Assembly: GCA_034440615.1 (NCBI GenBank)
Contig: JAOTOM010005139.1
Location: forward strand, 782,501-846,500
Direction: 5' to 3'
DNA from: Ashinkailepas kermadecensis
Lineage: Eukaryota > Arthropoda > Thecostraca > Neolepadidae
Length of the DNA stretch: 64,000 nucleotides
Below are positions 57,308 through 64,000 of this stretch, piece by piece. How positions within the stretch are numbered: the first letter of the stretch is position 1; every line of letters starts with the position of its first letter. The notes beneath the pieces were generated by a model, which saw only the letters and a list, made by a program, of their open reading frames with translations, was not told the origin of the DNA and did no database searches. The position numbers were made by a program, and so were the translations under genes.

Positions 57308-57540
57308 GTGGCGGCGGTGAGTGCGTCTCAGGCGGTCAGCCGCACCCACCGGCCACCGCGGTCCGTCCGTCCGTCAGGGGGCCACCTGGCCGCCGTGTCA
57401 ACAAGCCAGCCGATATCGGAGGCGGTGAGTGCGGCTCAGGCGGTCAGCCGCACCCACCGGCCACCCGGTCAGTCGGTCCGTCCGTCCGTCAGGGGGCCAC
57501 CTGGCCGCCGTGTCAACAAGCCAGCCGATATCGGAGTCGC
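57308..57540. repeat. 108-bp direct duplication
   Basis: GTGAGTGCG(T/G)CTCAGGCGG starts at 57317 and 57425. Both copies end in AAGCCAGCCGATATCGGAG. Confidence 0.9.
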
Positions 57541-57727
57541 GGCCAGGGTGGAGTGGGGCACACTCTGACCTCTGTCCGTCCTATTACAGTCATGGCTAAG
57601 GGCGTGCCCGGGGGAAGGGAGGAGGCTGTGTCCGTGTCGCCCCATGACAGCTCTGCAGCCATCCTGGGGTTGGCGTTCCCGAGTTGGCAGGCTTTCGAGA
57701 TGAGCCGGGTGTAGCTGAGCGCAACTT

Positions 57728-58150
57728 CATGGTACATTTTCGGAGATAGCCTCCTTGCGCCACTGGTCTCCCAGAGCCCCATGGTACATTTTCGGAGATA
57801 GCCTCCTTGCGCCACTGGTCTCCCAGAGCCCCATGGTACATTTTCTGAGATAGCCTCCTTGCGCCACTGGTCTCCCAGAGCCCCATGGTACATTTTCGGA
57901 GATAGCCTCCTTGCGCCACTGGTCTCCCAGAGCCCCATGGTACATTTTCTGAGTAGCTTCCTTGCGCCACTGGTCTCCCAGAGCCCCATGGTACATTTTC
58001 TGAGATAGCCTCCTTGCGCCACTGGTCTCCCAGAGCCCCATGGTACATTTTCGGAGATAGCCTCCTTGCGCCACTGGTCTCCCAGAGCCCCATGGTACAT
58101 TTTCTGAGATAGCTTCCTTGCGCCACTGGTCCACCAGAGCCCCATGGGAT
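57728..58150. repeat. 52-bp minisatellite, 8 copies
   Basis: Near-identical units of CATGGTACATTTTC(G/T)GAGAT, GCCTCCTTGCGCCACTGG and TCTCCCAGAGCCC, starting at 57728 and 57780 and so on. One unit lacks AT (57955). Confidence 0.97.
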
Positions 58151-58367
58151 ATTTTTGACTTGAGCATCTATAACGTCGAAGCTATTGACATGTACCGATG
58201 TCATGTATTGACATGACATGTGAAGCCATTGATGTACCGAGCTCGAATGCCATGAAATAGCAGAAAGAAGATTGGAAAACACCATGGAAATATAATAATT
58301 ATGTTATGATTTGTTAACAGTTCAAGCATGTAGTGGATAGTGGATTTCACAGTACAGGTGCCGACGG
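58151..58367. other. No recognisable feature
   Basis: Short AT-rich spacer containing repeated TTGACATG blocks. Confidence 0.35.
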
Positions 58368-58535
58368 AGTAGTGTATGGTGAGCCGCCATCGCCGTATCG
58401 AGACAAAGTAGTGTATGGTGAGTCGCCATCGCCGTATCGAGACAAAGTAGTGTATGGTGAGCCGCCATCGCCGTATCGAGACAGAGTAGGGTATCACCAT
58501 ACACCATACAGCCGCCATCGCCATATCGAGGCAGA
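58368..58535. repeat. 39-bp tandem repeat, about 4 copies
   Basis: GTGTATGGTGAG(C/T)CGCCATC and GCCGTATCGAGACA repeat at 39 bp. The last unit includes an inverted GGTAT...CACCATACACC junction near 58490-58510. Confidence 0.9.
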
Positions 58536-58871
58536 GTAGCATATGGTGTGACAGCTGTTGGCTGTGATTTATGCAAATCTGGCTCATTATCACAGGCGTG
58601 CCGAAGCGGTGTGGGGGGGGGGCACTAGGGAGGTACGCATCGTTCCCATAGCTGAATATAGTCTCACAACTTAATAGCTCGTTGAAAATTTGTCTTGCGG
58701 TAGAGATTAATCGCAGTGTTTTTGTTACGCGCAATATTTTTCCAAGAATCGCCCTGTGGATAACATCACTACCACCCGCCCCGCACCCCCGTTGGTGAAA
58801 TAATTCTTACTACTTTCCCCTGCCTTCCTTGCAAGACAAACTGCGTTGCATCGTATCCTTGGGAATCTATT
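58536..58871. other. No recognisable feature
   Basis: Unique-looking spacer with a G9 run near 58612. Confidence 0.35.
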
Positions 58872-58885
58872 CTCGCCTCCCTCTA

Positions 58886-58941
58886 ATGGGCGTCAAATGA
58901 CCCCGTAGTCGGCGCGCCCTTAAACACAAATAATCAATCAA
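58886..58941 (+). mobile_element. 56-bp micro-retroposon with 14-bp TSD
   Basis: CTCGCCTCCCTCTA (58872-58885) and CTCGCCTCCGTCTA (58942-58955) differ at one position. The insert starts ATGGGCGTCAAATGACC, pairs GGGCG with CGCCC and GAC with GTC, and ends CCTTAAACACAAATAATCAA. Confidence 0.85.
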
Positions 58942-59228
58942 CTCGCCTCCGTCTACAAGAGCCCTGAGTGCGTCCCGACTGGCCGCAAAGTCTGGACCGA
59001 ACAGTCGGCTAACGGTGAACTGCGTCGCGGCCGGTGGTCCGGGCCGCTGTTTTGTCAGGGAGTGGCGGAGATTACACTTTCTCAAACAAACGCCAAGCCA
59101 GCTTTTGCCGTACGGTGAATGTCTCGCACGCGGCCGGTTTTCTGCGAGCTCGGATGGCTTGTGGTCCGCTCGTCCGTCCGGCGGCCGCGATCTCCTGGGC
59201 TCACATCAAGCCAACCCGTTGGAGTGTC

Positions 59229-59391
59229 GCGGGGACGAGTAGTCTGGGGTGAGTTGCCCGTCTCACAATCGAAAGGTTGTGCGTTCGAGTCTCACCTGTC
59301 GTTACTCTTCACCGGCGGCTAATCGGCGTGAGAGATTGGCGACGCCACATGACAACGTCGATGTGTCGTAAAACCAATAACCAACCAACCA
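59229..59391 (+). mobile_element. tRNA-Val-derived SINE with 10-bp TSD
   Basis: TTGGAGTGTC lies at 59219-59228 and 59392-59401. The head GGGGACGAGTAGTCTGGGG, CTCACAA anticodon loop and B-box GCGTTCGAGTC match the copy at 51169. The 3' hairpin is perfect here: CACAT pairs with ATGTG around GAC/GTC. The tail is AAAACCAATAACCAACCAAC. Confidence 0.88.
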
Positions 59392-59434
59392 TTGGAGTGT
59401 CTCTCTCTCCCTCCTCAATCACTAGTCTGGTTTG

Positions 59435-59560
59435 GTTGTGGGCCCGCCGGGTCTGGTCTGGTCTAGCCTGGTCTGAACCCGGCGGGTCCGGTCTGGTTTG
59501 GTCTGGCCCGGTCTGGTCTCAGCCTGGCCTGAGCTCGGCGGGTCTGGTCTGGGCTTGTGC
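59435..59560. repeat. GGTCT-rich simple repeat
   Basis: Irregular GGTCTGGTCTGG-type repeats broken by CCCGGCGGGT blocks. Confidence 0.8.
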
Positions 59561-59599
59561 TCACTACCTGATGTACCGTAGGTCAGGCCGGTCTGAGCT

Positions 59600-59785
59600 T
59601 GTGTTCCAGTCGTGGTCAGTCTAAGCTTGTGGTGAGTCTGAAGCCTGTGTTCCAGTTGTGGTCAGTCTGAGCCTGTGTTCCAGTTGTGGCCAGTCTTAGC
59701 CTGTGTTCCAGTTGTGGTCATTCTGAGCCTGTGTTCCATTTGTGGTCTGTCTGAGCCTGTGTTCCATTTTTGGTCAGTCTAGACG
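59600..59785. repeat. 28-bp tandem repeat, about 6 copies
   Basis: Units of AGCCTGTGTTCCAGTTGTGG plus TCAGTCTG, with substitutions. Confidence 0.88.
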
Positions 59786-59857
59786 TATTTACTCACCTAA
59801 TTGTTTGAAGTGCAATTCAACACGGCATTCATCAGTTCGTGGCTCAAGCATTGAACA

Positions 59858-60325
59858 GTTTGAGGGTGTGGTCGGCATCGTTGGCACAGTTTGAGGGTGT
59901 GTTCTGTATTGTTGGCACAGTTTGAGGGTGTGTTCGGTATCGTTGCCACAGTTTGAGGGTGTGTTCGGTATCGTTGGCACAGTTTGAGGGTGTGTTCGGT
60001 ATCGTTGCCACAGTTTGAGGGTGTGTTCGGTATCGTTGGCACAGTTTGAGGGTGTGTTCGGTATCGTTGCCACAGTTTGAGGGTGTGTTTTGTATTGTTG
60101 GCACAGTTTGAGGGTGTGTTTTGTATCGTTGCCACAGTTTGAGGGTGTGTTCTGTATCGTTGGCACAGTTTGAGGGTGTGTTCGGTATTGTTGGCACAGT
60201 TTGAGGGTGTGTTCGGTATCGTTGCCACAGTTTGAGGGTGTGTTCTGTATTGTTGGCACAGTTTGAGGGTGTGTTTTGTATCGTTGGCACAGTTTGAGGG
60301 TGTGTTCTGTATCGTTGCCAGAGCA
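59858..60325. repeat. 31-bp minisatellite, about 15 copies
   Basis: Units of CAGTTTGAGGGTGTGTTCGG plus TAT(C/T)GTTG(G/C)CA. The minus-strand frames give HTLKLCQRY-like peptide repeats that are periodicity artefacts. Confidence 0.96.
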
Positions 60326-60337
60326 GCAGTTCAGTGT

Positions 60338-63300
60338 AGGGCGGTTATCACTGCTCACACATTATGGCGGTCATCACTGCTCACACATTATGGCGGTCAT
60401 CACTGCTCACACATTATGGCGGTCATCACTGCTCACACATTATGGCGGTCATCACTGCTCACACATGGTGGCGATCATCGCTGCTCACACATTATGGTGG
60501 TCATCACTGCTCACACATTATGGCGGTCATCGCTGCTCACACATTATGGCGGTCATCACTGCTCACACATTATGGCGGTCATCACTGCTCACACATTATG
60601 GCGGTCATCACTGCTCACACATTATGGCGGTCATCACTGCTCACACATTATGGCGGTCATCACTGCTCACACATTATGGCGGTCATCACTGCTCACACAT
60701 TATGGTCATCATGCTCCACATTATGGCGGTCATCACTGCTCACATTATGGCGGCATCACTGCTCACACATTATGGCGGTCATCACTGCTCACACATTATG
60801 GCGGTCATCGCTGCTCACACATTATGGCGGTCATCACTCTACACATTATGGCGGTCATCCTGTCACACTTATGGCGGTCATCACTGCTCACACATTATGG
60901 CGGTCATCACTGCTCACATTATGGCGGTCATCACTGCTCACATTATGGCGGTCATCACTGCTCACACATTATGGCGGCATCACTGCTCACACATTATGGC
61001 GGTCATCACTGCTCACACATTATGGCGGTCATCACTGCTCACACATTATGGCGGTCATCACTGCTCACAATTATGGCGGTCATCACTGCTCACACATTAT
61101 GGCGGTCATCACTGCTCACACATTATGGCGGTCATCACTGCTCACAATGGCGGTCATCACTGCTCACACATTATGGCGGTCATCACTGCTCACACATTAT
61201 GGCGGTCATCACTGCTCACACATTATGGCGGTCATCACTGCTCACACATTATGGCGGTCATCACTGCTCACATTATGGCGGTCATCACTGCTCACACATT
61301 ATGGCGGTCATCACTGCTCACACATTATGGCGGTCATCACTGCTCACACATTATGGCGGTCATCACTGCTCACACATTATGGCGGTCATCACTGCTCACA
61401 CATTATGGCGGTCATCACTGCTCACATTATGGCGGTCATCACTGCTACACATTATGGCGGTCATCACTGCTCACACATTATGGCGGTCATCACTGCTCAC
61501 ACATTATGGCGGTCATCACTGCTCACATTATGGCGGTCATCACTGCTCACATTATGGCGGTCATCACTGCTCACACATTATGGCGTCATCACTGCTCACA
61601 CATTATGGCGGTCATCGCTGCTCACATTATGGCGGTCATCACTGCTCACACATTATGGCGGTCATCACTGCTCACACATTATGGCGGTCATCACTGCTCA
61701 CACATTATGGCGGTCATCACTGCTCACACATTATGGCGGTCATCACTGCTCACACATTATGGCGGTCATCACATTATGGCGGTCATCACTGCGGATGCTC
61801 ACACATTATGGCGGTCATCACTGCTCACACATTATGGCGGTCATCACTGCTCACACATTATGGCGGTCATCACTGCTCACACATTTGGCGGTCATCACTG
61901 CTCACACATTATGGCGGTCATCACTGCTCACACATTATGGCGGTCATCACTGCTCACACATTATGGCGGTCATCACTGCTCACACATTATGGCGGTCATC
62001 ACTGCTCACACATTATGGCGGTCATCACTGCTCACACATTATGGCGGTCATCGCTCACACATTATGGCGGTCATCACTGCTCACACATTATGGCGGTCAT
62101 CACTGCTCACACATTATGGCGGTCATCACTGCTCACACATTATGGCGGTCATCACACATTATGGCGGTCATCACTGCTCCACATTATGGCGGTCATCACT
62201 GCTCACACATTATGGCGGTCATCACTGCTCACACATTATGGCGGTCATCACTGCTCACATTATGGCGGTCATCACTGCTCACATCACTGCTCACACATTA
62301 TGGCGGTCATCACTGCTCACACATTATGGCGGTCATCACTGCTCACACATTATGGCGGTCATCCTGCTCACATTATGGCGGTCATCCTGCTACACATTAT
62401 GGCGGTCATCTCTTGCTCATCATCACATTATGGCGTACTGCTCCATTATGGCGGTCATCACTGCTCACACATTATGGCGGTCATCACTGCTCCACATTAT
62501 GGCGGTCATCACTGCTCACACATTATGGCGGTCATCACTGCTCACACATTATGGCGGTCATCACTGCTCACACATTATGGCGGTCATCACTGCTCACACA
62601 TTATGGCGGTCATCACTGCTCACACATTATGGCGGTCATCACTGCTCACACATTATGGCGGTCATCACTGCTCACACATTATGGCGGTCATCACTGCTCA
62701 CACATTATGGCGGTCATCACTGCTCACACATTATGGCGGTCATCACTGCTCACATATTAGGGGGTCATGCTCACATTATGGCGGTCATCACTGCTCACAC
62801 ATTATGGCGGTCATCCTGCTCCACATTATGGCGGTCATCACTGCTCACACATTATGGCGGTCATCACTGCTCACACATTATGGCGGTCATCACTGCTCAC
62901 ACATTATGGCGGTCATCACTGCTCACACATTATGGCGGTCATCACTGCTCACACATTATGGCGGTCATCACTGCTCACACATTATGGCGGTCATCACTGC
63001 TCACACATTATGGCGGTCATCACTGCTCACACATTATGGCGGTCATCACTGCTCACACATTATGGCGGTCATCACTGCTCACACATTATGGCGGTCATCA
63101 CTGCTCACACATTATGGCGGTCATCACTGCTCACACATTATGGCGGTCATCACTGCTCACACATTATGGCGGTCATCACTGCTCACACATTATGGCGGTC
63201 ATCACTGCTCACACATTATGGCGGTCATCACTGCTCACACATTATGGCGGTCATCACTGCTCACACATTATGGCGGTCATCACTGCTCACACATTATGGC

Positions 63301-63415
63301 GGTCATCACTGCTCACACATTATGGCGGTCATCACTGCTCACACATTATGGCGGGCATCACTGCTCACACATTATGGCGGTCATCACTGCTCACACATTA
63401 TGGCGGGCATCACTG
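60338..63415. repeat. 26-bp minisatellite, about 118 copies
   Basis: Units of CGGTCATCACTGCTCACACA plus TTATGG. None of the three plus-strand frames has a stop, so frames of more than 1000 codons overlap one another. Units are nearly perfect at both edges; most indels lie between about 60700 and 62850, worst at 62360-62450. Not called as coding. Confidence 0.98.
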
Positions 63416-64000
63416 CTCCCGGCCATTTGCGACTTTCTCTATGCGACCTAGGGCGGGCGTCGCTGCTTCCGTTTTTTTTAACAACCTCGACAGAACTAAC
63501 ATGTAGAACGCGGCCGTATGCGCCCTGCTCGGGCTACATGTCGGGCAGGTGCAGTAGCTCGCGCTCAGTGCGGCGCTTATCAGTACGATCTAATTAGCCG
63601 AGCCACACCTGGCTGACTACGGTCCGGACCAGTTGAAACCGGTCCGTCCGCCCGGCCTCCACTTGAGCCCGGGCAGCCGAGGTCGCCGGCTCGACCTCGG
63701 TCGCCATGGCGACCCGCCTGCCGGCCTCCGTCTGTCGCTACACACAGCTCGGCCGCACAATGGCAGGTGTGAGTTTTCTGTGCCACGGTCACCGGCCCGG
63801 GTGTGACCGGTGCCGCCGGTACGGTACGCTGGGTGGTGGCCGGTGTGGAAATGCCCCCGGGCGCGGCCGAGCCTCGAACCCGGGCTGGTCGGCGGTGGGG
63901 TGGCTGGTCAGCCGATGTGGCTCCGGTGGGAAGGCGGGTTGGAAGTGGGCTGGCCAGCCTGCCGCTCCGGCGTTGTTGGTGCGGACAGGCGGGCGTGCCT
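63416..64000. other. GC-rich right edge with a B-box-like SINE remnant
   Basis: On the minus strand CCCGGGTTCGAGGC at about 63868-63881 resembles a tRNA B-box, followed by GGGGGCATTTCCACACCGGC. No A-box was found. The rest is GC-rich and unrecognised. Confidence 0.35.

Noticed and set aside
60263..63597. Three overlapping plus-strand frames of about 800-1076 codons
   Set aside because: The 26-bp unit has no stop in any plus-strand frame. The three frames encode the same 26-residue period, so a protein gene is not supported.

Overview
This is a eukaryotic, almost certainly metazoan invertebrate, nuclear genomic window. The signs are one animal-type NAD-dependent glycerol-3-phosphate dehydrogenase reading frame, an RNase H-bearing I-group non-LTR retrotransposon, tRNA-derived SINEs with target-site duplications (TSDs), hAT-type short inverted-repeat elements with 8-bp TSDs, and at least 15 unrelated minisatellites. 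There are no operons, ribosome-binding sites or bacterial genes. The GPD1 C-terminus looks arthropod-like, but the species cannot be fixed from the sequence.

Layout. 1-1.05 kb: two GC-rich minisatellites. 1.05-7.4 kb: dispersed repeat, SINE fragments, two 56-59 bp micro-insertions, a CpG-rich segment and a 687-bp hAT-like element. 7.44-9.41 kb: 41-bp array. 10.0-10.75 kb: three copies of one MITE family. 11.5-12.3 kb: inverted units of a ~200-bp repeat, interrupted by an 8.4-kb TIR-bounded element (12298-20713) that is mostly minisatellite and carries a ~750-bp palindrome. 21.3-26.6 kb: (TA)n and a decayed I-group LINE. 26.86-28.41 kb: foldback-like element of 16-bp repeats. 28.5-31.0 kb: LINE endonuclease remnant, dispersed repeat, 40-bp array. 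32.2-35.9 kb: 47-bp array containing an in-register 1.7-kb duplication. 37.0-39.2 kb: 9-bp array. 40.5-42.2 kb: GGCCTCC quasi-repeat and MITEs. 42.77-44.54 kb: the only convincing protein gene, intronless GPD1. 44.6-46.1 kb: CR1-like fragment inside a hAT inside a dispersed repeat. 46.8-59.4 kb: MITEs, a hairpin element, short minisatellites and two full SINEs with TSDs. 59.4-63.4 kb: three adjacent arrays ending in a 3.1-kb 26-bp array.

The most interesting signals are: (i) six 37-60 bp insertions, each flanked by a 12-17 bp TSD and sharing a double-stem hairpin plus (AAC)n tail with the tRNA SINE and apparently with the LINE 3' end; (ii) the giant minisatellite-filled hAT-like element, whose empty site can be read from a neighbouring paralogous unit; (iii) a foldback element whose insertion site is likewise confirmed by an uninterrupted paralogue; (iv) the intronless GPD1 with an acid-free 35-residue N-terminal extension. 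Very long open frames inside the arrays are consequences of stop-free repeat units and are not called as genes. Some arrays contain deletion-rich stretches that look like consensus-quality problems.
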